Shown here: positions 6,449 through 13,466 of the stretch, piece after piece | Position numbering within the stretch: position 1 is the first letter of the stretch | How the letters are laid out: every line of letters starts with the position of its first letter | Assembly: GCA_937920725.1 (NCBI GenBank) | Contig: CALEUW010000020.1 | Location: forward strand, 1-22,951 | DNA: 22,951 nt | From: UMGS1601 sp900553335 | Lineage (GTDB): Bacteria > Bacillota > Clostridia > Oscillospirales > Ruminococcaceae | Reading direction: 5' to 3' | Program-made: the position numbers and the translations under genes | The notes under the pieces: generated by a model | What the model was told of the DNA's origin: nothing | What the model saw: only the letters and a program-made list of their open reading frames with translations | Database searches by the model: none

Positions 6449-8221
6449 TTATTTATCGTTTAAAGCGGTTTTAATGTGAAGTTCCTCAAGCTGGCTTTCG
6501 TCAACAACCGAAGGACAAGCGCTCATAAGCTCGCTTGCGTTTTGAACCTTAGGGAACGCAACGACATCTCTTAAGCTGTCAGCTCCGCATATTATCATTG
6601 AAAGGCGGTCAAGACCAAATCCCATTCCGCCGTGCGGAGGAGCACCGTACTTATATGCGTCTACCAAGAAGCCAAATTTAGCTTCAATTTCCTCGTCTGT
6701 AAGTCCTAAAGCAGCAAACATTTTCTGCTGAAGCTCGTAATCCGTAATACGCATGCTTCCCGAACAAAGCTCTGTTCCATTCAAAACGAAGTCAAATGCT
6801 TCTGCACGAACATTTGCAGGATCGCTTTCAAGAATGTCAAGGCACTCTCTCATAGGCATTGTAAACGGGTGGTGCATAGCAAGCCATTTCCCCGATTCTT
6901 CATCAAGCTCGAAAAACGGCATTTCTGTTATAACAACAAAATTATAGGAGTCAGGAATAATATCAAGTCGCTTTGCAACAAGAAGCCTTAACGCACCGAG
7001 AGTAGGAAGAACTACGTTATCCTTGTCGGCAACGATCAAAACAACATCTCCCTTTTGAGCGCCGAGTGCTGACAATATAGTATCAAGCTCACCGTCCTTT
7101 AAGAATTTCTTAAAGGAACAGTTCGGCTCATCCACCCAGCGTATATATGCAAGCCCTTTTGCGCCGATTCCCTTTGCATGTTCGGAAATTTTGTCGATTT
7201 CTTTTCTGGTATAAACCTCTGCTGCGTTTTTAGCAACTATTGCCCTGACGCTTCCGCCTGCTTCGAGAGCCGATTTGAATACAACAAAATCCGAGTCCTT
7301 AACCGTATCGGAAATGTCTTGAATTTCCATACCAAAGCGAGTATCGGGCTTGTCTGAACCGAAGCGGTTCATGGCATCCCTGTAGGTGATCTTAGGCATT
7401 GGGAGGGAAACCTCTGCTCCAAGCGTTTCTTTGAATATATGAGCGAGCATCTTTTCGCCCGTTTCGATAAGCTCTGCTGTGTCAACGAATGACATTTCAA
7501 GATCTATCTGAGTGAATTCAGGCTGACGGTCGGCACGAAGATCCTCATCCCTGAAGCACCTTGCGAGCTGAACATATCTGTCAAAGCCCGAAACCATTAA
7601 AAGCTGCTTATATATCTGCGGCGACTGAGGAAGAGCATAGAACTTTCCATCGTGGATTCGTGACGGAACGAGATAATCTCTTGCTCCCTCCGGGGTTGAC
7701 TTCATAAGCATAGGAGTTTCAATCTCCAAAAAATTGTTCTGATAGAAAAACTCTCTTGCAGCCTTTGCAACCTTGTGTCTTGTGATAATGTTGTTTTGAA
7801 GCTTAGGATTTCGCAAATCGAGGTAACGGTATTTAAGCCTTAGCTCATCGTTTACCTTTTCGGATGCCGAAACCTCAAAAGGAGGGGTTTCGGCTGTTGC
7901 CAGAATCCGCAGGTCATTAACGATTATTTCGATAGCTCCTGTTTTGATTGCTGTATTAACGCTTTCACGTTTTACCGCATCACCCTTTGCCATAAGAACA
8001 AATTCACTTCTTACGCTCTGAGCTTTTTTGAAAATTTCTCTGTCAGTAGAATCATTAAACGAGAGCTGTACAATTCCCGTTTTGTCACGGAGATCAATAA
8101 AAATAAGATTTCCGAGATCCCTTATTTTTTGAACAAATCCTCCGACAATTACATCTTTTGATTCTTCCAATACTTCTCCGCAGTAATGAGTCCTGCGAAG
8201 TCCCTTCATACTGTCAAGCAT
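6449..8221 (-). CDS. aspS: Aspartate-tRNA ligase (bacterial type)
   Basis: 590 residues, the usual bacterial AspRS length. Domain order: OB-fold anticodon-binding domain at about 15-105 (IRDLGNLIFIDLRDKTG), class II core with RYLDLR at 132-137, motif 2 at about 221-240 (RCFRDEDLRADRQPEFTQID), the GAD insertion domain at about 300-420, then MHHPFTMP and motif 3 near the end (GGMGFGLDRLSMIICG). It attaches aspartate to tRNA-Asp in the cytoplasm. Leu36 in RDLG corresponds to the position that is Leu in the E. coli discriminating enzyme and His in well-known non-discriminating ones, so it is likely specific for tRNA-Asp; this is inference from one residue. AGGAG nine bases before the ATG fixes the start. 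It begins five bases after the previous gene. Confidence 0.97.
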   Translation of the reverse strand: MLDSMKGLRRTHYCGEVLEESKDVIVGGFVQKIRDLGNLIFIDLRDKTGIVQLSFNDSTDREIFKKAQSVRSEFVLMAKGDAVKRESVNTAIKTGAIEIIVNDLRILATAETPPFEVSASEKVNDELRLKYRYLDLRNPKLQNNIITRHKVAKAAREFFYQNNFLEIETPMLMKSTPEGARDYLVPSRIHDGKFYALPQSPQIYKQLLMVSGFDRYVQLARCFRDEDLRADRQPEFTQIDLEMSFVDTAELIETGEKMLAHIFKETLGAEVSLPMPKITYRDAMNRFGSDKPDTRFGMEIQDISDTVKDSDFVVFKSALEAGGSVRAIVAKNAAEVYTRKEIDKISEHAKGIGAKGLAYIRWVDEPNCSFKKFLKDGELDTILSALGAQKGDVVLIVADKDNVVLPTLGALRLLVAKRLDIIPDSYNFVVITEMPFFELDEESGKWLAMHHPFTMPMRECLDILESDPANVRAEAFDFVLNGTELCSGSMRITDYELQQKMFAALGLTDEEIEAKFGFLVDAYKYGAPPHGGMGFGLDRLSMIICGADSLRDVVAFPKVQNASELMSACPSVVDESQLEELHIKTALNDK

Positions 8222-8226
8222 AAATT

Positions 8227-8712
8227 TTAACTCCTATCGTTATCTGATTCTTCTGCAATTGAATCAAGATATGTTTTTATAATTTCTATTTTTCCCTCGT
8301 CCCAGAAGAACAGCCAAAAGCAAAGGAGAGTAAGCGCACAGCATACAGCTCCTGCTGTGATGTTTTGCGTAAAGCAGGCAACCGTAATAAGCACCCACAA
8401 AACCATTATTATTACTGCCATAACGGTGTTTTTCACACTTCGCTGAAACTTTCCCTCAATGACAGTTCCGTTTTCCTCAGGCTTTACAGTTCCCGAAAAA
8501 TAAATGCTGTCAAGATCACGTTTCTTTGCGGCGTGGTGATGAACTGTTATTTTTTTGTCCTTTACCGTTCCGTAGAAAACAGGCGTCATAAGCCATTGCT
8601 TGCGAAGCTCGTTAAAGTTGAGTTTTGGAATTTTTCCGGACGCTGTTTTTATAAACTTATCAGGCGAAGAGCTTGTCCGAAAGCTGTATTTTTTAGGAAA
8701 AACTATAAACAT
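8227..8712 (-). CDS. Small two-helix membrane protein of unknown function
   Basis: 161 residues from the ATG at 8712, which has GAGAGGA six bases upstream; a TTG at 8727 would add five residues and overlap hisS. The first about 100 residues are basic and polar, with VHHHAAKKRD near 58-67 and beta-like stretches (FYGTVKDKKITV, YFSGTVKPEENGTVIEGKF). Two adjoining helices follow (NTVMAVIIMVLWVLITVACF and AGAVCCALTLLCFWLFFW), then an acidic tail. The first part may be a cytoplasmic domain followed by a hairpin anchor. I recognise no family. It sits 11 bases after hisS and 5 bases before aspS, so it is co-transcribed and probably co-translated with them. Confidence 0.8.
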   Translation of the reverse strand: MFIVFPKKYSFRTSSSPDKFIKTASGKIPKLNFNELRKQWLMTPVFYGTVKDKKITVHHHAAKKRDLDSIYFSGTVKPEENGTVIEGKFQRSVKNTVMAVIIMVLWVLITVACFTQNITAGAVCCALTLLCFWLFFWDEGKIEIIKTYLDSIAEESDNDRS

Positions 8713-8723
8713 TTTTAATCCTC

Positions 8724-10034
8724 TCAAAAGTTCTCTAAAAATGAGTCGCCGAACATATACGCAACCAAGATATCAGAGAATCGTTCGCAGAAAGAATCAC
8801 TAAGCGAAAGCTCTTCAATCTCGCCTGTTTCCATGTTCTTAAGCTTTGCAAAGTCATTGTCAATATCGTCATCGCCGATAACTATTGAAAATTTAGCGCT
8901 TATTTTGTCAGCGTATTTCATCTGCGCCTTAAGACTCCTTCCGACAAGGTCGTATTCGGCATAAAATCCGCAGGTTCTCAACTCCTTAGCCAAAGCGGCA
9001 GTTTTTATAAGTGCACGGTGTCCGATTGAAGCTAAGTATATATCGCATGTTTCAGGCGCAATAAATTCAGCTCCCTGACTTTCCATTGCGAGCATCAGCC
9101 GCTCAAGCCCTATTGCAAAGCCAAGAGCAGGTGTGTCTGCTCCGCCGAGCTCGCTTACAAGTCCGTCATATCTTCCGCCGCCGCAGATAGTTCCCTGTGC
9201 TCCGATGTCGGTTGTTACAAATTCAAATACCGTTTTAGTGTAATAGTCAAGTCCTCTTACGATTTTCGGATTGATCTTGTACTTAACGCCAAGCTCCGTT
9301 AAAAGCTCCTGTAGGCTGTTAAAATGCTCCTCACACTCATCGCATAAATAGTCCGAAATAACAGGGGCATCCTTTGCGATCTCAGAGCATATCGGAGATT
9401 TACAGTCAAGTATTCGCATCGGATTTTTCTCAAGTCTTGAAAGGCAGGTTTCGCAGAGCTTATCCGTATAATCTGAAAAATAAGCTTTGAGAGCTTCAGT
9501 ATATTTTGCCCTGCATTCAGGACAGCCGATCGAGTTTAAATAAAGCTCGACATTTTTTATCCCTGCGTTATCCAAAACAGTCTGTGCAAGAAGTATCATA
9601 TCGGCATCTGATGCGGGACTCTTTGAACCTATCAGCTCACAGCCGAACTGATGAAACTCTCTGAGCCTTCCTGCCTGAGGCTTTTCGTGCCGGAAGCACG
9701 AAGAAATGTAAAATACTTTTTGAGGGAAGCCCTCGTTTAATAGTCCGTTTTCAATAGCTGCTCTTATTGCGCCTGCCGTACCTTCAGGCTTAAGCGTAAA
9801 CTGTGCATCGCCTTTTGCGGTAACTGTGTACATTTCCTTTTGAACAACATCGGTAGTATCTCCTACAGATCGTACAAAAAGTCCTGTATCCTCGAAGGTT
9901 GGAGTTCTTATCTCTAAAAAACCGTAGCTTTTTGCAGCATCCCGGCATATATATTCAAGCGTGTGCCATTTATATGACGAAGAGGGTGTAATGTCCTGTG
10001 TTCCCTTTGGGCGTTTAATGTTTGCTGATGCCAT
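8724..10034 (-). CDS. hisS: Histidine-tRNA ligase
   Basis: 436 residues, close to the usual 420-430. Visible motifs in order: KRPKGTQDI at the N-terminus, LKPEGTAGAIRA (81-92, motif 1 region), FRHEKPQAGRLREFHQFGCE (114-133, motif 2), RGLDYYTKTVFEF with the histidine-specific loop, GGGRYDGL, and GFAIGLERLMLAM (motif 3). The C-terminal anticodon-binding domain is about 330-425. It charges tRNA-His. It is the first gene of the operon hisS - membrane protein - aspS - zinc-ribbon gene. AAAGGA lies about ten bases before the ATG and a consensus promoter is at 10076-10104. The leader is only about 35 bases, too short for the T-box often found before such genes in Firmicutes. Confidence 0.97.
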   Translation of the reverse strand: MASANIKRPKGTQDITPSSSYKWHTLEYICRDAAKSYGFLEIRTPTFEDTGLFVRSVGDTTDVVQKEMYTVTAKGDAQFTLKPEGTAGAIRAAIENGLLNEGFPQKVFYISSCFRHEKPQAGRLREFHQFGCELIGSKSPASDADMILLAQTVLDNAGIKNVELYLNSIGCPECRAKYTEALKAYFSDYTDKLCETCLSRLEKNPMRILDCKSPICSEIAKDAPVISDYLCDECEEHFNSLQELLTELGVKYKINPKIVRGLDYYTKTVFEFVTTDIGAQGTICGGGRYDGLVSELGGADTPALGFAIGLERLMLAMESQGAEFIAPETCDIYLASIGHRALIKTAALAKELRTCGFYAEYDLVGRSLKAQMKYADKISAKFSIVIGDDDIDNDFAKLKNMETGEIEELSLSDSFCERFSDILVAYMFGDSFLENF

Positions 10035-10075
10035 TATAAGTCATTCCTTTTCAATTGTTATGTATAGATGTTTTT

Positions 10076-10104
10076 ATTATACATTGTTTTACATCGTTTG
10101 TCAA
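10076..10104 (-). promoter_or_regulatory. Consensus sigma-A promoter for the hisS operon
   Basis: Minus-strand TTGACA (10104-10099), exactly 17 bases, TATAAT (10081-10076). Both hexamers are perfect. Predicted start near 10069, 35 bases before the hisS ATG. Confidence 0.88.
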
Positions 10105-10196
10105 AGGTTAGAATAACACGGAAGTGTAATTAATAATGGATAATTTAATATGTATATTGAATACTAAAATGGATTGTTAAAATTGTTAATAAAACT

Positions 10197-10250
10197 CATT
10201 GGTACACAATGTTATAAAATGTCTATTTTTATAGTTTTTGTGTACCAATG
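10197..10250 (-). terminator. Long perfect hairpin, probable terminator of the small unit upstream
   Basis: CATTGGTACACAA at 10197-10209 and its exact reverse complement at 10238-10250, with an inner AT stem (TATAAAA/TTTTATA), giving one long hairpin. On the minus strand it is followed by AGTTTTATT. It lies downstream of the tiny ORF at 10274-10354. It could also be a remnant of a small inverted-repeat element. Confidence 0.5.
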
Positions 10251-10273
10251 CTTATTTAAAAATATGTTACTAA

Positions 10274-10354
10274 TTATAAAAAACTATGCAACGCAAAGTG
10301 ATAATGGCACCACCATACAAGTGAATTGCACAAGCAACAAAAATAATCGTTCAT
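10274..10354 (-). CDS. Candidate small hydrophobic peptide, type I toxin-like; possibly frameshifted
   Basis: Minus-strand ATG at 10354, six bases after a perfect GAGGAGG, opens a 26-codon frame ending TAA (MNDYF, then a Cys- and Trp-rich part, ending HSFL). The ribosome site is locked in a hairpin at 10361-10378. A five-T run follows the fourth codon; adding one T would give instead MNDYFLLLVQFTCMVVPLS, a plain membrane-spanning peptide ending at TAG after about 23 residues, so the copy may be a slightly decayed member of a family. A short hydrophobic peptide with a sequestered ribosome site between a promoter and a long hairpin is the design of type I toxin mRNAs. No known toxin was matched; expression is unproven. 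It occupies the otherwise gene-free stretch 10105-10462. Confidence 0.4.
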   Translation of the reverse strand: MNDYFCCLCNSLVWWCHYHFALHSFL

Positions 10355-10360
10355 ATTATC

Positions 10361-10378
10361 CCTCCTCGTGTGAGGAGG
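10361..10378 (-). promoter_or_regulatory. Hairpin sequestering the ribosome site of the small ORF
   Basis: CCTCCTC and GAGGAGG form a perfect seven-pair stem around a four-base loop. On the minus strand the second arm is the Shine-Dalgarno sequence of the ORF starting at 10354, so in the folded RNA it would be blocked. Confidence 0.6.
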
Positions 10379-10399
10379 ACCGCCTACCGTATATACAGA

Positions 10400-10440
10400 C
10401 ACCCTTGTGATTATAATAGCACAAGGGTGATTTTTGTAAA
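10400..10440. promoter_or_regulatory. Ten-base palindrome: plus-strand terminator and/or minus-strand promoter
   Basis: CACCCTTGTG (10400-10409) and CACAAGGGTG (10420-10429) around ATTATAATAG. On plus it is followed by ATTTTTG and looks like an intrinsic terminator. On minus the loop carries a perfect TATAAT (10415-10410) with TTTACA (10440-10435) 19 bases upstream, a plausible promoter for the small ORF unit. If so, the palindrome around the -10 could also be an operator. Confidence 0.45.
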
Positions 10441-10462
10441 ATTATGGCAGACTAATTATCAA

Positions 10463-11734
10463 TTACGAATTAATAGCTTCAAATCCGAGCTTGATGTCGT
10501 CGATAATGTCGTCGACGTTTTCAAGTCCTACGCTGAATCGTACCATTCCCGGTTCGATTCCCGCCGCAACAAGCTGTTCGTCAGTAAGCTGACGGTGAGT
10601 TTCGCTTGCTGGATGAAGCACACAAGTGCGAATGTCGGCAACGTGAACTTCGTTTGAAGCAAGCTTTAATGAGTCCATAAACTTCATTGCTGCTTCTTTT
10701 CCGCCCTTAAATACAACCGAAATAACTCCGCATGAACCGTTCGGTGTATACTTCTGCGAAAGCTCGTAATATTTGTCCCCTTCAAGATTCGGGTAGCTTA
10801 CCGATTCAACATACGGAGAGGATTTGAAATACTTAGCGACAGCAAGAGCGTTTTCGCTGTACTGCTTCATTCTTACTGCAAGGGTTTCAAGGCCCAGGTT
10901 TAGTAAAAATGCGCTGTGTGCCGCAGGATAACAGCCGAAATCCCTCATAAGCTGCATTCTTGCTTTTAAAATGAACGGGCAGTCAGGATAATCCCTTGTG
11001 TAAATAATTCCGTGATAGCTTTCGTCAGGCTCGGTGAACTCAGGGAATTTTCCGTTTGTAAAATCAAATTTGCCCGAATCGACAATTACTCCGCCGATCT
11101 GAAGAGCGTGTCCGTCCATATATTTGCTTGTTGAATGGATTACAATATCAGCTCCCCATTCGATAGGACGGCAAAGAATAGGAGTCGCAAACGTATTGTC
11201 GATGATAAGCGGAACGCCGTTTTTGTGTGCAAGGCTTGCAAACTTTTCAATATCCAAAACGCTTAGTGCAGGATTTGCTATTGTTTCGCCGAAAACACAT
11301 TTTGTGTTGGGTTTAAACGCTTTTTGAAGCTCTTCTTCAGAAGCGTCTGCATCTACGAAAATACATTCTATTCCAAGCTTTTTAAGAGTGTATCCGAAAA
11401 GATTTATTGTTCCGCCGTAAATGGTGGAGGCTGAAATAAAGCTGTCGCCTGCGGAGCAGAGATTTAAAATAGAGCAAAGCGAAGCCGCCTGTCCGCTTGA
11501 GGTAGCCATTGCAGCCACTCCGCCTTCGAGGTCGGCGATTTTCTTCTCGACTGCGTCTACAGTAGGATTTGCAAAACGTGAATATATCAGTCCCTTTGTC
11601 GGATCATCGAATACTGCCGCAACATCAGCTGTAGAGTCATAAACATATGTAGTGCTTTGAACAATAGGCATTACTCTCGGCTCTCCGTTTTTAGGAGAAT
11701 AACCGGAGTGAAGACATTTTGTTTCTGATTTCAT
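10463..11734 (-). CDS. metY: O-acetylhomoserine sulfhydrylase (PLP-dependent, Cys/Met metabolism)
   Basis: 423 residues, the normal length for O-acetylhomoserine (thiol)-lyases, which make homocysteine (or methionine) from O-acetylhomoserine and sulfide (or methanethiol). Motifs: N-terminal TKCLHSGYSP, QSTTYVYDS, SRFANPTVDAVEKKIADLEGG, SSGQAA for the phosphate of PLP, IIDNTFATP with the cofactor Asp, and HSTSKYMDGH with the Schiff-base lysine Lys204. The insert after this (GKFPEFTEPDESYHG) is typical of the MetY branch rather than of cystathionine lyases. GGAAAG lies about ten bases before the ATG, which overlaps the stop of the preceding gene as ATGA. Methionine gamma-lyase is a less likely alternative. 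The C-terminus ends in AINS inside an AT-rich repeat that supplies the stop codon. Confidence 0.88.
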   Translation of the reverse strand: MKSETKCLHSGYSPKNGEPRVMPIVQSTTYVYDSTADVAAVFDDPTKGLIYSRFANPTVDAVEKKIADLEGGVAAMATSSGQAASLCSILNLCSAGDSFISASTIYGGTINLFGYTLKKLGIECIFVDADASEEELQKAFKPNTKCVFGETIANPALSVLDIEKFASLAHKNGVPLIIDNTFATPILCRPIEWGADIVIHSTSKYMDGHALQIGGVIVDSGKFDFTNGKFPEFTEPDESYHGIIYTRDYPDCPFILKARMQLMRDFGCYPAAHSAFLLNLGLETLAVRMKQYSENALAVAKYFKSSPYVESVSYPNLEGDKYYELSQKYTPNGSCGVISVVFKGGKEAAMKFMDSLKLASNEVHVADIRTCVLHPASETHRQLTDEQLVAAGIEPGMVRFSVGLENVDDIIDDIKLGFEAINS

Positions 11735-12027
11735 TTTCTTTTCTTTCCTTTCATTTTATTATTGGGATCATCAGTAAAAAACGGAGAAACATATTCCTCC
11801 TCAGCTTGTTTTTTTTCGGATTTCTTGGCATTACTTTTCTTAGCGTTACCATTGCTGTCGAGCGAGAATGCGCTTGATATCAAAACGATTGCAAATATAA
11901 CAGGTGCAAATACAAATGCAACGCTTAAATTCCAAGCTATTACCGCAATTACAGCGAAAACTGCAAGAGCGGCGCAAAGGCTTCCGGTTATTAAAAACCA
12001 GATTCTAGTACTTAATCTTTTAAACAT
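11731..12027 (-). CDS. Small two-helix membrane protein of unknown function (98 aa)
   Basis: 98 residues. Two hydrophobic stretches at about 10-32 (WFLITGSLCAALAVFAVIAV) and 34-54 (LSVAFVFAPVIFAIVLISSA), then a cytoplasmic tail very rich in lysine (AKKSNAKKSEKKQAEEEYV) ending KMKGKKRK. I recognise no family. The gene overlaps the end of purB by eight bases and the start of metY by four (ATGA), so it is translationally coupled at both ends. Lysine-rich tails of this kind are typical of small accessory membrane proteins, with no function to infer. Confidence 0.78.
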   Translation of the reverse strand: MFKRLSTRIWFLITGSLCAALAVFAVIAVIAWNLSVAFVFAPVIFAIVLISSAFSLDSNGNAKKSNAKKSEKKQAEEEYVSPFFTDDPNNKMKGKKRK

Positions 12028-13447
12028 TTATCTCAACGCTTTCCTTTTCATATCCGTTTTCATCAAGAACCGGTCGAACGCAGTTTTCGATAAACTCATC
12101 AACCTGCTCTGAGCTTCTTCCGATAAAGTTTATCGGTTTCATAATAGTGTCCATTTCTTCCTTTGTTATCATAAACATAGGATCGTTTAAAATAAGCTCG
12201 CAGAGATTGTTGTCGAGTCCCTCGTCCTTTACTCTTGCGCCTGCAAGCATCGAATATTCTCTGATTCTCTCGTGAAGCTCCTGACGGTCGCCGCCTTTTT
12301 TTACAGCGTTCATCATTATGTTTTCTGTTGCCATAAACGGTAACTCAGCCATAACTCTCTTTGTAACGATCTTTTCATGTACAACAAGTCCGTCAGTAAC
12401 ATTGAGCATGATATTTAAAATTGCGTCAACGCCTAAAAATGCTTCTGCAACGGAAATTCGCTTGTTTGCAGAGTCGTCAAGCGTTCTTTCAAACCATTGT
12501 GTTCCTGCGGTGAATGCCGGGTTCAGCATATCCACCATTACATATCTTGCAAGAGAAGTAATTCTTTCACATCTCATAGGGTTGCGCTTATAGGCCATAG
12601 CTGATGAGCCTATCTGGTTTTTCTCAAACGGCTCTTCAACCTCTTTAAAGCTTTGCAGAATTCTTATATCGTTAGAAAACTTTGATGCGCTTTGAGCAAT
12701 TCCCGAAAGAGTTGCAACAATAGCGGAATCGACTTTTCTTGAATAAGTTTGTCCCGAAACCGGAACAACGTCCGAAAATCCCATTTCTTCAGCTATCATT
12801 TTTTCGAGCGCCTTTATTTTCTCACTGTCGCCCTCAAAAAGCTCCATAAAGCTTGCCTGTGTGCCGGTTGTTCCCTTAGAGCCTAAAAGCTTAAGATTTT
12901 GAATTCTGAAGTCTATTTCCTCAAGGTCCATCAAAAGTTCGTTGCACCAAAGAGTTGCACGCTTACCTATTGTTGTAAGCTGAGCCGGCTGAAGGTGGGT
13001 GTATGCAAGCGCCGGAAGGTTTTTGTATTTCTCGGCGAATTCGCTGAGCTGGGCAATAACTCCGATAAGTTTTCTTTTTATAACCTTTAAAGCGTCACGC
13101 ATGATAATGACATCTGTGTTATCGCCGACATAGCAGGAGGTCGCACCGAGATGAATGATTCCCTTTGCGTTAGGGCAAGCCAAGCCATATGTATAAACGT
13201 GCGACATTACATCGTGGCGGACAAGTTTCTCTCGCTCACGAGCTGCCTCATAATCTATATTTTCTATGTTTGCCTCAAGCTCGTCTACCTGCTCCTGCGT
13301 AACCGGAAGTCCGAGCTTCATTTCTGCTCTCGCCAAAGCCACCCAAAGCTTTCTCCATGTTGTAAACTTCTTGTCAGCAGAAAAAATATACTGCATTTCC
13401 TTGCTGGCATATCTTGTACAAAACGGACTCTCATAGCTGTTTGTCAT
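12020..13447 (-). CDS. purB: Adenylosuccinate lyase
   Basis: 475 residues from the ATG at 13447, which has GGAGG seven bases upstream; a TTG at 13474 would overlap the previous gene. It belongs to the fumarase/aspartase superfamily. The signature GSSAMAYKRNP lies at 280-290 in the flexible catalytic loop, with the catalytic serine in GSS; the catalytic histidine is His151 in YTHLQPAQ and His79 lies in RHDVMSHV. It removes fumarate from SAICAR and from adenylosuccinate in purine synthesis. It begins 19 bases after the YloV-like gene and its end overlaps the next gene. I see no purine riboswitch or PurR-like site, since it is inside an operon. Confidence 0.95.
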   Translation of the reverse strand: MTNSYESPFCTRYASKEMQYIFSADKKFTTWRKLWVALARAEMKLGLPVTQEQVDELEANIENIDYEAAREREKLVRHDVMSHVYTYGLACPNAKGIIHLGATSCYVGDNTDVIIMRDALKVIKRKLIGVIAQLSEFAEKYKNLPALAYTHLQPAQLTTIGKRATLWCNELLMDLEEIDFRIQNLKLLGSKGTTGTQASFMELFEGDSEKIKALEKMIAEEMGFSDVVPVSGQTYSRKVDSAIVATLSGIAQSASKFSNDIRILQSFKEVEEPFEKNQIGSSAMAYKRNPMRCERITSLARYVMVDMLNPAFTAGTQWFERTLDDSANKRISVAEAFLGVDAILNIMLNVTDGLVVHEKIVTKRVMAELPFMATENIMMNAVKKGGDRQELHERIREYSMLAGARVKDEGLDNNLCELILNDPMFMITKEEMDTIMKPINFIGRSSEQVDEFIENCVRPVLDENGYEKESVEINV

Positions 13448-13466
13448 AATAAGTTCCTCCAAATTT

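Noticed and set aside
10174..10410. 78-codon open frame on the plus strand in the gene-free gap
   Set aside because: It has no ribosome site, runs across two perfect hairpins and has no family-like composition. The minus-strand small unit explains this DNA better.
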